Below, piece after piece: positions 21,189 to 33,769 of a stretch of 64,000 bases of DNA. Source of the DNA: Craterostigma plantagineum (taxonomy: Eukaryota > Streptophyta > Magnoliopsida > Lamiales > Linderniaceae); assembly GCA_027422505.1 (NCBI GenBank), contig JAPQWV010000017.1:14819501-14883500 (forward strand), in the 5' to 3' direction. The position numbers were made by a program, and so were the translations under genes. The notes beneath the pieces are model-generated. The model worked only from the letters and a program-made list of their open reading frames with translations, had not been told where the DNA came from and did not search any database. Every line of letters starts with the position of its first letter. Within the stretch, counting starts at the first letter, position 1.

Positions 21189-24100
21189 CAATAGTCCAAA
21201 TACTAACTGTTGACCTTTGTGGTCCATGAGCGTTAGAATGTTTTGATGATCTATGTAATTGTAATGAGCTACGATAATGTCTAAGTACATAATAATATTC
21301 GAATTTGCATTGATTAATGAGCTATGAAATGATTAATTGTCAAATAGTTGAGTCACATGTGATTCTGTGATTATTTGGTGAAACTATGTGATCACATGCT
21401 AGGATATATCGTATTATGAATATACTGTGCTATATGGAAATTACGTGTGAGATATCCTACTGGGTTATATATGGAAAATATGCTGTCTATATATGGAATG
21501 TGATATACCCGTTGAGAATCATTTATTCCTGGATGAAAATCACATCGATGATCTTCTGCATGCATCCCATTCATTTTATTTTGCAATATCGAATTGATAC
21601 ATTTTCTTATGCTAATTAGGATATTATATTTGGAAAGATTTGATTGATTGACTTCATGTGGATAAGATGCTAATATATATGGGTATGTCTTGAAACGGAT
21701 GAGATCTCTAATATGTGGAAAGTTATGCCTTAATATGTTAGTTCATGAAATATGTGATCTGATATGTGATCTATGCGCTAAATATGGGAAATATAGTCAT
21801 TCAAAATATGTGAATATGCCTTGACTTCGAATTTGAGCTTATATATGAAAATTAAATCATGCTATTTTGGAGCTTATGACCGTTGCGATAATTTATGATA
21901 AGCATGAGCTACATGGCATGTTGATTACTCGAAACTTGCATGGATTATGGGCTTGATTTTGTGATTAATCTCATGATTTGAGTTTTCATGTGAGTTTTAA
22001 ATGAAAAAGGTTCATAAATGAGTAACACTTCATATTTTTTTTGGTAGAATGATAATTCATTAACCAACAAACCTGGGTTTTGTACATACCACACTCACCA
22101 ACCAGTTCTAACATCTATAAGAAATAACAAACACGACCCTAAATGTCCAAAACAAATGCAAACTGCACTCGAATGTACTGCTGATCCTAATCTTTATCTC
22201 CCACGCCATCATAAGAAAAATCTGATTCTCATCTTGTATGCATCCACAAACGGTTCCTCTTAGTCCATATGTGGTAGAACATTGATGATACACATGCTAG
22301 TAGAATGCGATTGTGATCCTTCTTCTTCTTGCCTGTAGATACCATCCATTCACAACATTGCTCCCACGAACAGAACAACAGGTTGGTATTTAACCAGTCA
22401 TTCAGCTTCTGGAACAAATTGTTACTGAAGCTACATTCCACTAACAGATGTGTTAATGTTTCCTCCTCCACGTTACACAGTGGGTAGATTATCTCATTCA
22501 GTGTTAAACTCCACTTAGTTAACCTATCCTTTGTTAGAAGCCTTTTATGTGCAATCAGCCAAATAATAAAAGAATATTTAGGCACATTGTACATATTCCA
22601 AACAACTTGGCAGAGAGGACAGCTGTTATTTGGCCTTTTAAGTCAATCATAACCTGAACTTATCGTGTACTTCCCATCTTTCGCTAGAGACCAATCCTCA
22701 CCCCTATACCCAGTCTGGAACCTGCTTTTAATCCTATGAATCTTCTTCCAGTGCCAGCAAGAGTCTAAGGCCAGAGTAAATTCCCAAAAAGTTGTTCCTT
22801 TCAAGTGGATACATGAATCCACTTGATCCATAGGGTGTCAGTCTTCCTTGTAATCTCCCAGATTTGTATACCAGCTAAAGCAAGGTTCCAAGCTACGCAA
22901 TCCCTCAGGTTTTAACCCACCAGACTTCTTTGGCATGCAGACCTTCTCCCAACTCAGCAGAGGGACATATTTACCATGTAATTTCCTTCCCCACAAGAAC
23001 CCCCTACATATCTGATCAATTTCCTTAGAGACAGCTGTAGGCAGTAAGAAAATGGATCCCTAATGCCCGTGAGTTGCCAGCAAAGCTGAGGTAATCAGGC
23101 ATACCCGGCCTGCATACGATAGATTCCTTGTTGACCAACACCTAATTCTTGCAGTAATTTTCTCAACAAGGGTATGGCAGGCCTGTTTGCTCCATTTAGT
23201 GGGTGCTAACGGTACCCCCATATACCTCATAGGATAGCAACATACTTGGAAACCCGCAAGCTGCACAATGGAGAGCCTCCTGGTTAGAGATTCCATCCAT
23301 GAAAGATTGGATTTCTGTTTGTTAGCTTCCAACCCAGACACCCTGAACTGGTCTAGAGCCTTCTTACATAGCTTGTTGTTTCCCTTTGCAGAAGATCATA
23401 AGATCATCAGCAAAGCAGAGGGTGATCAGTATGATGTTCTTGCATAAGGGATGAAATCTGAATCTAGGATCAGTTGCTGAAATTTGTAGCTGCCTCGTAA
23501 GGTATTCCATAACAATCACAAATATGAGTGGGGACATAGGATCACCCTTCCTTAATCCCCTAGCACCTTGAAGCAGACCAGCAGTTGTCCCATTCAGAGA
23601 GATGGTGTAAGACACTGTAGAGACACACCCCGTAATCCATCTCACAAACTTCCGAGGGAATCTAAGCATGCACAACCATTTCTCTAGAAAGTCCCATTCC
23701 ACAGTGTGGTAAGCCTTCCTATGGTCCACCTTAAGTAGGGCCCTAGCCGAGACATTCTTCCAGTTATACAGTCTGATTAGGTCTTAACATAACAATATGT
23801 TATGCACTATAGATCTTCCATGCACAAAAGCATTTTGATTAGGATTGATGAGCGGAGGCAACAGAGGCTTCAACCTAGCACAAAGCAGTTTGGAGATGCA
23901 TTTGTACATAGTGTTGCAGCATGATATGGGCCTAAAGTCCATTGTTGTTACTGGATGCCCAACTTTAGGTATAAGACAGAGAGTAGTGGAGTTAACCCTC
24001 GCCTGTATCTTACCTGTCTCAAAGAACTCCAATATAGCATCAGGTACATGCTCCCCAATCACTCCCTAAGCCTTATGAAAAAAACCACTTCTATACCCAT

Positions 24101-25120
24101 CTGGTCCTGGAGCAGCCACAACATGAATGGCCTTCATTGCAGCAGCAACTTCCTTCCTAGTGAACGGTTGCACCAACTTCAGCTGATCAGGCAAGGAAAG
24201 AAGGTAACCAGCTTCACCAACCTTCATATTCAGGTCTTCATTCACAATCCTCCTCCTACCCAACAAGGTCTGGTAATAGGCAGTGAAATGTTCATGTATT
24301 TCTGCTGTGTTAGTAAGTGTGTGCCCAACAGCAGTTTCAATAGACATAATCCTGTTAGTGTAATTCCTCCGTTTTATCACCGAATGGAAGTAGGGTGAGT
24401 TCTGGTCCCCTTTGTCCATCCACCTCACTTTTGCATTCTGTTTCAGAAACTTGTCATTTGCTTTACTCAGAAACTGGTTTCCAATCTTAAGGTTGCTGCC
24501 CTTGCCAGAAGTTCACCATTCAGAGGGTCCTCGTGCAGCTCCATTTGGCAGTCCTCCAAGACTTTTTTCCCTTGTCCAGTTCATGTAATAATATTGGCAA
24601 AGAGTTCCTTGTTCAGTCTTTCAAGAGATCCCCTCAGTTTCTGAAGATTATAGCAGACACTGAACATAGCTGAGCCTGCTTAGCTTCCCATGAGTCTTCT
24701 ACAGTCTTCAAAAAAGATGGAGACATGCTCCACATATTGAAGAATTTGGAAGGTTGTCTATGCCGCTGTAGCTACCCATGTCCCTCAGTAATAAAGGGGT
24801 ATGATCAGATACTCCCTCAGGTAGGAGGGTCACTGGATAACCAGGAAATTTAGAGAACCAGTCCTCATTGGCAAGAGCCCAGTCTATTCTGCTCCATATT
24901 CTCATCTCCTTTCTCTGTTTATTGGACCAAGTAAAATGGCAGCCATTCCTTCTAATCTCATCAAGCTGGCAATGTTGAATGCACTGAATGAAGCCACAAT
25001 TTATTCGTAGTAACTGGCCCTCCAATTCTGTCCTCCAATCCCCTAATGTTATTGAAGTCACCCCAGATTAACTAGGGCTCAGTCATAGTGTCACTCAACA
25101 GTTTCAATCCATCCCATAGA

Positions 25121-27013
25121 TGTTAGGAATATGCCCTCGAATGCTATACGAGGATTAGATTGTATAGGGCATTAGCTTATTTATCATTCGACCTTTTATG
25201 TAATAAGATATTTTTTGTGTGTTTATTGAAAGGCGTTGTTCGTTTATTGGATATAAGAGTACTTTACTAAGCATCCGGTAAAGCAATAAATGAACAAATC
25301 CAAATGTGTCGAGTTGAGTCACTGTTCTCGATGAGTACGAGAGAGGAAGGCACTAGTGGACTCTTAACCTCGAGCATTAAAAGTTCGTAAGCCTTAGGCT
25401 CCAGTTGGGTGCTGGATAACCGATTACGACTTATTTGTCGATGACCTATCGAGTGCCGATACCCCCTTGGAACCGGAGGTCATGACTTGTGATGCGAGTC
25501 GAATCAAGGGATTGAATCGTTTCATGGACACTGACTCACGGATCGTACGGTCGAACATTGCTTATTACTCAAGGAGTGTCAATGACCGACGACAACACTA
25601 TAGTAGTCTACGTGAGACTTCGAAGTCTCGACTGTCACTGGTTCCCCTCGACCCGATTTGCTGTTGTATGGGTCAGCGGGCCAGATGCGGCCTTGATGAC
25701 GATTTGTGATTGTCGGGCTTAGACCGCCGAGTACAGATTCACAGTCTTGCAAGTAATCGAGATAAGTGTCCTATGAGGATGGCGACGGGAAATTACGAAA
25801 TCCTTGGCCAAGGTATTGAACTAACTCATGTTAGACATGGAGGGTAGTTTGGTAATTTGCCTCGTCCCCGTTTTATCATAGAATCGAGTATACTAAGTTT
25901 GACATAGACGATGGCTCTCACTCGATTGGGACACAGCTGAAGGGTTTATACGTAGTACTATAATCTATAGTAAGATTCTCGAATAAAGACTGGGTCGAAA
26001 TTCGCACTCGAATCGGGTTACGGTCCGGTACTGCGGGATTGGCTAGGTAACTGCCGGACTCTTGGATCCTCCCTTGTCGATTGAGTCGAACCTAGAGAGT
26101 CGGGCTTAAAAAGGATCATCAAGGTGTACTGATAAGGAGAGATAGTGTTTTGGGCCTTAACGGGCCTTGGGCCATTGGGCCGCGCCTTAGTGGGCCTCGG
26201 GTCATTTAATGGACCGAAGTCGGACTTCGTATGAAACTAACTTTGAGACTTGGACTTGGCCAAGTGCTTAAAAGGCTTGAGGGTAAAATTGGAATTGGAC
26301 CCTAAGCTAATTTTCGAATTATGCCTTGAGAATTAATTTCGAAAATTAAATATAAATATAGAAAAATATATTTGGAATATTATTTATTTTAAGGTGAAAA
26401 TTTCGAAATTAATCTTGGATTAAGTTTCAAATTTTATACCATATTTACATATACTTAGTTTGACTTAGTATTTAAGTTAGTTGTCTAATTATGGTAAGTA
26501 TCCTTATATGAATTTTGAATTAAATAAGGGAGAGAAAGATATGGCAAAATCTCTCCACTTAAGGAGCAAAATCGAAAACCATATCTTTGAGATATCCTAG
26601 GGATTTCCAAATATATCATAGTATAAATAGGGCAGCCCTATTTCATAATTTGGAGTGAAAATTTCGTCCATAACATAGGCACAAAACACACACCGGAAAA
26701 AAAAAACACTTTTCTCCCACACGACGGCTCGGTTCTCTCTAGCCATCTTTAGAGAACTGATTCCGTGGACACTGCGAGGTCGGCGTGACGATCTAGTTCC
26801 ATCCACCACCATCGACGAAGTCTTGAAGAAAAGGACGAGGAGCTGCCACTCGCTTCAACTGGTAATTCTCTACGGGTTTGACCCGCCCTATTACATGTCT
26901 ATGTGTTACTATTCTGATCCGAGCAACGAGGGCAATAAGGGAGCCCGGAAAATTTTTGTTCCGCACCGTACCCGGGGACGTGGCGTCTCCGGGAGACACC
27001 GGGTAACCCAACA
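25121..27013 (+). mobile_element. 1893-bp solo LTR inserted in the LINE
   Basis: Starts TGTTAGGAATATGCC, ends GGGTAACCCAACA, and is flanked by the 5-bp duplication ATAGA (25116-25120 and 27014-27018). A TATA box (TATAAATA, 26622-26629) about 1.5 kb in and the rest of R-U5 after it set the orientation as plus. No primer site, polypurine tract or pol sequence is inside, so I read it as a solo LTR. The superfamily is unclear; TGTTRGG...CCAACA ends fit copia. Confidence 0.85.
26622..26629 (+). promoter_or_regulatory. TATA box of the solo LTR
   Basis: TATAAATA followed by GGGCAGCCCTA, in the plus orientation of the LTR. Confidence 0.55.
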
Positions 27014-27474
27014 ATAGACCCTCTCTCTCAGCAGGTTCATTTGAGCCATAGATACAAGTAAGGAAAGTTATGAGCACTCCCCCTCTAGAAACTTTGAAGT
27101 CCATATGCTGCTTAGACTTGGAAATTAAGTCCAGTTCAAGCCCACCTCTCCATAGCACTATAATTCTACCATTGAAATGTTCACTTAGATTATGCTCCCA
27201 CTGCGAGCCACAGAACCTACTGGTTAGAACCTCAGACACCCTGTCAGTCTTCAACTTTGTTTCCAACAGACATACTATATTCAGCTTATATTTACAGCAG
27301 AAGAGAGCTATTTCTCTCTGCTTTGCAGGGCCATTAAGGCCCCTAATGTTCCATATTGCACTACTATCCATGACCAAGGTCATGGACCTTCTGCTTGGAA
27401 GGGTGATTCTTAGATATGAACCAGGTCAGCCCAAGAGCTAGTCTGCCTCTCAGTACCCACTTCCTGCCCCACTG

Positions 27475-28634
27475 TTAGAGCTTCCTGTCTAATGGAACAA
27501 TATGAGTTCTGGACTGCCCCTTATTACGAGGATCTTGTATAATCTTTTCCTGCTTCTGTCCCTCATAAGGGCCTACACGACTATGAGAACCCTGAACTGG
27601 TTGCCAAACCTTCTTGGTATCCTTCCTGCAATCTACTGCTTCATGCCCATACTTGTCACATTTAGAGCATAGTACTGGTTTCCACTCATAAGTGACTTGT
27701 TGTTCCAGTAATTGCCCCTTCTCATTCATAAAATGGATACTGTCTTTAATAGGTTTGGTCAAATCAACCTCTACCAATACCCGAGCAACATGGATCCTTT
27801 CCTTCTTTCTAGTAATGTCATCTGACATGATGGGATTACCAATCAAGCTTGCCAGCCTACTCAGGGTTTTAGTACCCCAGTACTTCAATTCTAACTGCGG
27901 AAGCTGAACCCAAAGAGGCACCCTATCAACTCCCACCTTGTTCAGTTGAGTCTCCTCGGACCATGGAGCCGAAACAACAGGTTTCCGGTCAAAGTGGAGA
28001 ATCTCTGTTTGCAAGAACTTGTCCCGAGCTGCCACACAGTCAAACCTGGCCAGAAACAGCCCTGTCTAACTTGCCAGACATTCAGTAGCCCTTAATTCTC
28101 CCACTTCCGTTTAAGGAAACCTGCCATAACACCATATGGCGGATTGGCACCCAAGACATAGCACATCATAGCTGAGTTCCAATGTTCCACTTCTTCCTTA
28201 ATCTCATCAGCATCCACGCCAATTTCTAGACCAGCTTCCAATGCCGGTTCAATCAATTCAAGCCTAGTGTCCTTATTATTGAGCAGATTCTCGTGGAATT
28301 TGGCCCATGGATTACCGCAGTCCACACTATGCTCCTTCTCCCCAGAGGTATCTCCAATGAGAACCTTCTTCATAGATACTCGACCCATGGATTCACCCGG
28401 CATAGGCCACAGCTTCGCCGCCGAGACATTCAACCTAGTCTCATCGCGACCTCCTTTCCCCATTGGAACAGTAATTTCGTGCGATTTCAGCACCTCGCTC
28501 ATTGCAGTTTCTAATCGGACCGTGTTGCTATTAGACCTACTCGAATGCCCAATCGAACCTCCAATGGTAGGGGACGGCGTCATCGCCACAATCGGCGCCG
28601 CCCGTTGTTTCGTCGTTCTCTTCTTTTTAACCAT
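27475..28634 (-). pseudogene. LINE ORF1, DUF4283 and zinc knuckle
   Basis: Two frames, 28634-28092 and 28035-27475. The first starts MVKKKRTTKQRAAP (basic) and runs into the DUF4283 region (WNSAMMCYVLGANPPYG). The second continues it (DRVPLWVQLPQLELKYW) and ends with a complete CCHC knuckle, CSKCDKYGHEAVDC. ORF1 proteins of plant L1 elements bind the element RNA. A stop after FLKRKWEN and a frameshift near 28040-28090 separate the halves; otherwise it is well preserved. Confidence 0.85.
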
Positions 28635-28743
28635 GGCGGAAGAGAGAGAATCGCGTTTTCATCAGTTAGGTAACTAACACTTCATATTTTCGAGTGTATA
28701 GAATTTGCGAAAGTATGATTACGAGAGTTTAAGCAGAAACTTA

Positions 28744-29164
28744 CTATTGAGATCTATGCGCGTTCAATTGCGATAGCTTTCTTCCTACCTGAGCGGTCAC
28801 TTGCGAAGTACTGACTGACTGAGATATTCCAACCTTCCACCATATTCGATGCAGTTCATGCCACATCCCTTTAGCCGTTGGAAGGCTGCCTATTTGTCTG
28901 TAGATGTCGTTTGGGATGCCTTGCATGAGTGTGTTCTTGGCTATCGGCCTTCGCTCTGATCCTTTCCTCATCCGTGTATTGCCTAGGCTCCTTCAATCGC
29001 CTAGTGGCGGGAATTGGAGGAGTGGGTGTGTTGTCGCCGGGTACATTGACCCAGAACTGAGCTGGACCTTCCTCAAGTGATAGAAGAAGGTTATCTGCCT
29101 GATCCTTTAGCTCAATGAAGTTAAGGAAGCGGCTTCGCCAGACGGTATATTTGCCGCGTTTCAA
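28744..29164 (-). pseudogene. copia-type gag (UBN2-like) fragment
   Basis: Frames 29164-28871 and 28971-28744 joined by a frameshift. The first has YTVWRSRFLNFIELK, LLLSLEEGPAQF and YTDEERIRAKADS; the second NTLMQGIPNDIYRQI and TAKGMWHELHRIW. This is the usual N-terminal order of plant Ty1/copia gag. It ends in unrelated residues after IWWK. No nucleocapsid knuckle or pol follows, so the element is truncated. Confidence 0.75.
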
Positions 29165-30258
29165 GATCGGTGGACGGTTGTCGTTTCCAAGAGACTAAGC
29201 GTCCACCTTTGTTGAACTGTTGATCTAAGAATCTTAGTAGGGTGTTTTGATGATTTGGAGTGATGTAATGTGCTTTACAAATGGCAAACTAGTTAGTAGC
29301 ATTTGATTCGAAAGCAGTCGATAAATATTTTGGATTCAATCTTTAAAGTTTGATAAAATAATTTCGTCGAAATAAAATGTGACAGTATTGTTCACGTGCG
29401 TGAAACTATCAGCGAGAAAATTTTCGAGCGAAAATAATTGCTCAATATCCTTTGGTCGAGAAAAAATTCTGAATCGTGAATTTATTTCGATCGTAAAGAA
29501 ACAGTACGTTTAGTAAGTTTCTCGCAAAGTCAAAATAAATCTGTTGACCGGAAAAGTTTTCGAGCCCAAATGATTTTCGCTGGGTCAAACCTAATAGTTT
29601 TGACGGAAAATGTTTTTCGATGGAAAGCTTACACGTGCAATGTCAAAATAGGTCTCGTCAAAAAATATTTTCGCTGAATAAGGCTCGAGAAAATTTTCTA
29701 ACTAAAATCGCTCTTAGCGACGACTTTAGTGATGACTTTATATTCTGACCGAGAGAAAATTCTCGCGCGGAGTTCTCGATCGAGAATAATCTGATCGAAA
29801 ACCTAGCGACAAAAATTGAAATCACAAATAGTCACAGAATACGATTTTGACATTGATTCAAGCAAAAACAGCAAATTAGAAAGTGAAACTACAGGTATCT
29901 GCTCGGAACCATGTACTAACTACATACGAACAAACAATTAAACACGTCACGAAGCAAAATATATCGAATTTAATCATAAACAGTGCGTGTTCTAACTGTT
30001 CTTCGCGAGAACAGTAAGTTTTCAAATCTAACCAATTCTGCTGATTCGAGTTTCTGATTGCTACCGATCTAATCGCAAATGAATTCTATCACCTAAGCGA
30101 GCACACAGACATCAAAATCAAATCAAGTAAGCACAGAATTGAGCCATTAGATCGAAATGTCAATTTTGCGCCAAAATGTTCTTCAAGCGATTGAAAAACT
30201 TGTCAGAATGAAATGCTATCTAAATCTAACAATTCAGCTTCAAAACAAATACGATTCT
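29165..30258 (-). other. Leader of the copia-like element with degenerate TTTTCG repeats
   Basis: Non-coding. From about 29390 to 29810 short words such as GAAAATTTTCGAGCG, TTTTCGCTG and GACGGAAAATG recur at irregular spacing on both strands, giving many weak inverted repeats. I find nothing else in it. Confidence 0.5.
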
Positions 30259-30272
30259 GCTATGATAGCAAT

Positions 30273-30623
30273 TGTTAGGTCCCTAGATTATCAACTCTAA
30301 GATCCTAGGCATGATTCTAAGGTAATCGATTAGAATTATAGAAACTGAATTTCGATCGAAAACCTTTCTATGAAGAACACGAGAGAGAATCCTTAAGTGT
30401 GAGAAAGTGTTTGCTGTTTCTCTCTCTAGAATTAAATTCGTCGGCCCTTCGGATCAAATTCTAAAACTTTCTCTATTAGGCACAATGTTTACAACTGTAT
30501 TTATACCAAACAAACTTGGTATAAATAACAATCTAGTCCTAATACTAAGGACAAATATAATAAACGCTCCTAATTACAAGGACAGCTAATAAAATCAAAG
30601 CACAACTAAAAGCGTATTCTACA
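30273..30623 (-). repeat. 5' LTR of the copia-like element (351 bp)
   Basis: Minus strand TGTAGAATACGC...CCTAACA. Exactly the length of the solo LTR at 13106-13456 and similar along its whole course, including the ATACCAA/TTGGTAT inverted repeat around the presumed promoter. Confidence 0.88.
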
Positions 30624-31615
30624 CAAGGTTTTACTTTATTCCGTCCGTTTACGAGTGGTCTAATCGCTTGTTCCTCTTTCGAGTACAACTCACGATTTCC
30701 ATCAATTATCTTGCTCACATCGACATGATCAAGACAATATTAAATACTTCCATCACGTAGACATCTGCAATCAATCTTACTCATAAACTAATTCAAGTAA
30801 CAAGAAGAAAAAATCTACGATAAACCATTCAAAGCAAATGATTAATCTTGCTAGTGTTCATCCAATCTCAAATACAGAGAATTTAGCTACTCATAGAAGA
30901 TAGAAGAACAAAAGGGAAACGATATTGATGATAGAAGAAACATTGTCCCCCTACGATTCGGTTTCGGTGCTTTCCCACGTTCTTCTCTTATTTGCCTTCG
31001 TATTCTACTTCTTTATGCCTTGAATAACCTCTAAAGTGTGTTCTAGGGTTCTTGGCTCGTCTCTAGGCCCTTTTTTTGGTCTCCAATGGTTTATAATATG
31101 GCATGAGATCTTATATTTTTTGCCAAGATTTGTGCAGATTTGGCTTAAGTTGGCGCTTCCCACGGCCTCGTGCACAGACCTCCACGGCCATGGGACCATC
31201 GGCCTCGAAATCATGCTCTCCGCCTCGCCTTAACGGCAAAGTGCCGATAACAGCACGGCCGTGGCCTAGTGTGGCTCAAAAAGACCTTCACTGCCCGCTC
31301 TTCACGGCTCCATTTCACAAGCACCACGACCGTGAAGATCTGCCCACGGACTCCTTCCATACGGGCAACGGCCGTGGGTGTTGTTAACCAGAAAACGACA
31401 CCCACTGCAGGGCTTCACGGCCGGGTTAGCTGAGTGTCACAGCCAAATTCATCTTATTCACGGCCGTAATCTGTCCTACGATCGTTTTCCGCTCGCTTTC
31501 GTTCTTCTCGCCTTATTTGATGCCTTGAAGTCCTACGAGAGTAGAATACGAGTAAAGTATGATAAAACAATGCAAATAAGCGTTGAAACAACTTCAATTC
31601 CATAACGTTTATCAA
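30624..31615 (-). repeat. Diverged Athila-type LTR fragment
   Basis: Shares landmarks with 11340-12064 in the same order: tagtgttcatccaatct, ttagctac-cata, a ttcttc-rich stretch, tctaggg, then cacggcc repeats, and the end cgtttatca. The palindromes are decayed: gcacggccgtggcc near 31254, cacgaccgtgaag near 31323, caacggccgtggg near 31366, ttcacggccgtaat near 31456. The left boundary is set by the neighbouring LTR and may be a truncation. Confidence 0.65.
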
Positions 31616-32253
31616 TCATTCTTTGATCTAAATTTATAGTTTTGCCCCATATACAGTGTATATTAGTACTTTAAACATTATATGCATAAGAAGTTGTCTA
31701 AAAATAGTTTTTTTTGAATATTGATTTAAATAATATTAAATTTAAACCTTTTTTAATATTTTAATCAGAGTTAATACTAAGATGAATTTGACCGGCCAAA
31801 TTACAATTACTTTGTGGTGCTCACCTGTGGTGCTCACCCCTAATCTAATCTAATAAATAGATATAACATTATTCGAAAAAGTACAAATTTCATTTTAGTT
31901 TGAGGAAATAACATTATAATATTTTGTCTTTGCTTGAGTTATATTCGGGTTGAACTAAGTTTGATTAAAAAATGAAAAAACAAAATCAACATTAATTATA
32001 TCTATCTCCTTATATTTACCTGAGGCAGTACAAATGTAGTTATCTTCATTTGCTATTTACTTTTTATCGTAAAATGAAATAAACAGCTGACCAGATTATA
32101 AATCTAGCACAACAGTACATGCAGGACGGTTCACATTGACCCCTTATTACGGCTGAACTTCGTAAATGCATAAAGGTCAAATTTAGAAAAACAAATATAA
32201 AGGAAAATATAATAACAAATTATTGTGTATATATGAAAACAGAGACTTGATTC
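31616..32253. other. AT-rich stretch without recognisable features
   Basis: No sustained frame, inverted repeat or known terminus seen. The repeated phrase tgtggtgctcacc at about 31813-31837 is the only local duplication. Confidence 0.6.
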
Positions 32254-32261
32254 GTTGGAAG

Positions 32262-32933
32262 CAGTGTTTAAAAAAGCGTTGTATAGCGCCCCACGTGGCG
32301 CACTATCGCGTTAAATTCTTCCAAAACGCGTCGTCGCGCATTCCATTTTGCGTTTTATTTCTTTTTTTATTTTTTATTTTAATTTTGTGTAAAATCTGCC
32401 GGCACGGCGATTTCTCCGGTGGAACATGATTTTTGGGGCTGCTTATCGTGAGGAAGGCCGTCGAAAAACTGTATTTTTTATGGTGATTGACAGTAGCTTT
32501 AGGTCGAAGGTTGAAGACGATGCTACAGTAAAAGGATAAAACAATTCATATTTTAAGTTTAATGGGCTTCCATACTGGGCCTTTAGTTAGTTTAAAAACT
32601 TATTTAAAATATTAAGCACATATTTAATTTTTAACTTAATATCTAATCTTTTTATTAAATAAAAAATCTAAAATTCAATTTAAAACATCTTTAAATTATT
32701 ATATATTTCCTAAATCAACAATTCAATTTGTTATTGAACTTATTATCTTATTATATATTTTTATATCAATAACTTTTTAGAAATTGATAATTTAATGTGT
32801 TTGTTATATATATAATACATTTGCATTATAAGTAACTTGTCCAAAATACCCACGCAATACGCTACGCTATTTACGCTACACGCTTTCGGAGTCAAATCGC
32901 GTCGCGTTGCGCTTCACGCATTTTAAAACATTG
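32262..32933. mobile_element. hAT-type MITE (672 bp)
   Basis: Terminal inverted repeats CAGTGTTTAAAAAAGCG and, on the opposite strand, CAATGTTTTAAAATGCG. Perfect 8-bp target duplication GTTGGAAG at 32254-32261 and 32934-32941, the hAT length. GC-rich subterminal repeats (GCGTCGCG-type) at both ends and an AT-rich core. No transposase. Confidence 0.9.
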
Positions 32934-32941
32934 GTTGGAAG

Positions 32942-33071
32942 TAATGACGGGGAGCTTGAAAAAAGAATATACAGTTATCAAGATATTTGTTTCGGTGCGA
33001 AGATGGTGCTCAAGGTAGGTGTATGACGTGGAAAATCTTTATATAAATATCTCTCTGGCATGCATAGATGC

Positions 33072-33106
<35 letters not shown>

Positions 33107-33769
33107 GTACATATAATATTCTCAAGTACCGCTCAAGTATACATAGGAAAATATATTTTTGAGTAGTTATTGACTTTAAAATATTAATTTGATCGTGCTT
33201 GATGAAGGAACGAACTTTTACGGTAAACGTTTATTTTCAACTTCATATAAAGTTACTTTTTTTTATATAAATTTGTTTTATATCACGTTGAACAATAAAT
33301 GACATCTATGAATATATTCTTAAACTATGAAAACCAGTGAAACAGGAATATAAATTGTCTTTAGGTCTTACATGAAATAGTAAGAAGTGTAATGTTGATT
33401 TTCAATATGAGTACGACACGAGGCAGTAAATAAAGTTTGAGGAAGTACCTAACCAACCCTAGCTATGTGAGCAGGAACTTCTTTCAATTACTTGTGTTTT
33501 TCAGCGTATTTTCGCTGCTAAGAATGATCCTATATTTATAGGAATAAAACGTTTTACGCTAAGGGTATCGTCCCTTGAACTGAACAGTCATGGCGTATTG
33601 AATAGCTAGTACAATCGTCCCTTCTCAACATAATATCGGTTCGACTTCAAGGTATGCTGCCGATCAATCCAGTCAGTCTAGCTATCTTATATGGTATAGC
33701 AAACCAGTTCAGTTGGTACCGCTCAACAACAGCAGTCCAGTCCCGATTCAAACCGATGCTCTCATCAAT
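32942..33769. other. Anonymous flank with (AT)n
   Basis: AT-rich, with a TA dinucleotide run at 33073-33105. From 33570 the base composition becomes balanced and grades into the repeat pair below. No gene seen. Confidence 0.55.

Larger units (their letters stand above)
19676..22022. other. Anonymous AT-rich stretch
   Basis: Host or old-repeat flank between Helitron and LINE. Minus-strand frames near 19735-20107 contain no motif I recognise. At 20440-20560 a short GC-richer piece shares about 25 bp (GGCCAG-CGCAGCCTTGACCTCGG) with 45469-45495. The stretch 21230-22022 resembles LTR-type non-coding sequence but cannot be assigned. Confidence 0.5.
22229..27383 (-). pseudogene. LINE ORF2 (endonuclease, reverse transcriptase), split and decayed
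   Basis: Element order: APE-type endonuclease start WNIRGLNGPAKQREI and LLETK (27383-27019). After the nested LTR it continues with LIWGDFN, WSNKQ, RIDWALAN and SDHTPLLL (25115-24708). RT covers 24428-23060 with APGPDGY, LIPKVG, DFRPISCCN, KGDPMSPLIF and FADDLMIF (YxDD box as FADD). At 22229-22594 is the zf-RVT segment with KDRLTKW and ECSFSN. Lesions: a stop after FFHKA (TAG where TGG is expected, near 24064), frameshifts near 24640, 23780 and 23350, and the LTR insertion. Catalytic residues themselves are mostly preserved. Confidence 0.88.
22039..28674 (-). mobile_element. L1-type LINE, with nested solo LTR
   Basis: Flanked by a 16-bp target duplication taacacttcatatttt at 22023-22038 and 28675-28690. 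A short oligo(T) on plus (a short poly(A) tail) lies at the left end. ORF1 (DUF4283 plus zinc knuckle) and ORF2 (endonuclease-RT-zf-RVT) follow on the minus strand. Without the nested LTR and its duplication it is about 4.7 kb. Both duplications are still perfect, so it is moderately young, although both ORFs contain stops. Confidence 0.92.
28691..30623 (-). mobile_element. 5' part of a copia-like, probably non-autonomous LTR element
   Basis: A 351-bp LTR, a weak tRNA-Met primer site (30259-30270, 10 of 12 matching), a leader of about 1.1 kb and a gag fragment that stops near 28744. The family is the same as 12960-13668, in the opposite orientation. The LINE sits just beyond its gag end; whether the stretch 28691-28740 belongs to this element or to older DNA is unclear. 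Confidence 0.7.

Noticed and set aside
25467..25709. 80-codon plus-strand frame in the solo LTR as a gene
   Set aside because: No domain, inside the U3 of an LTR, and no supporting signals.
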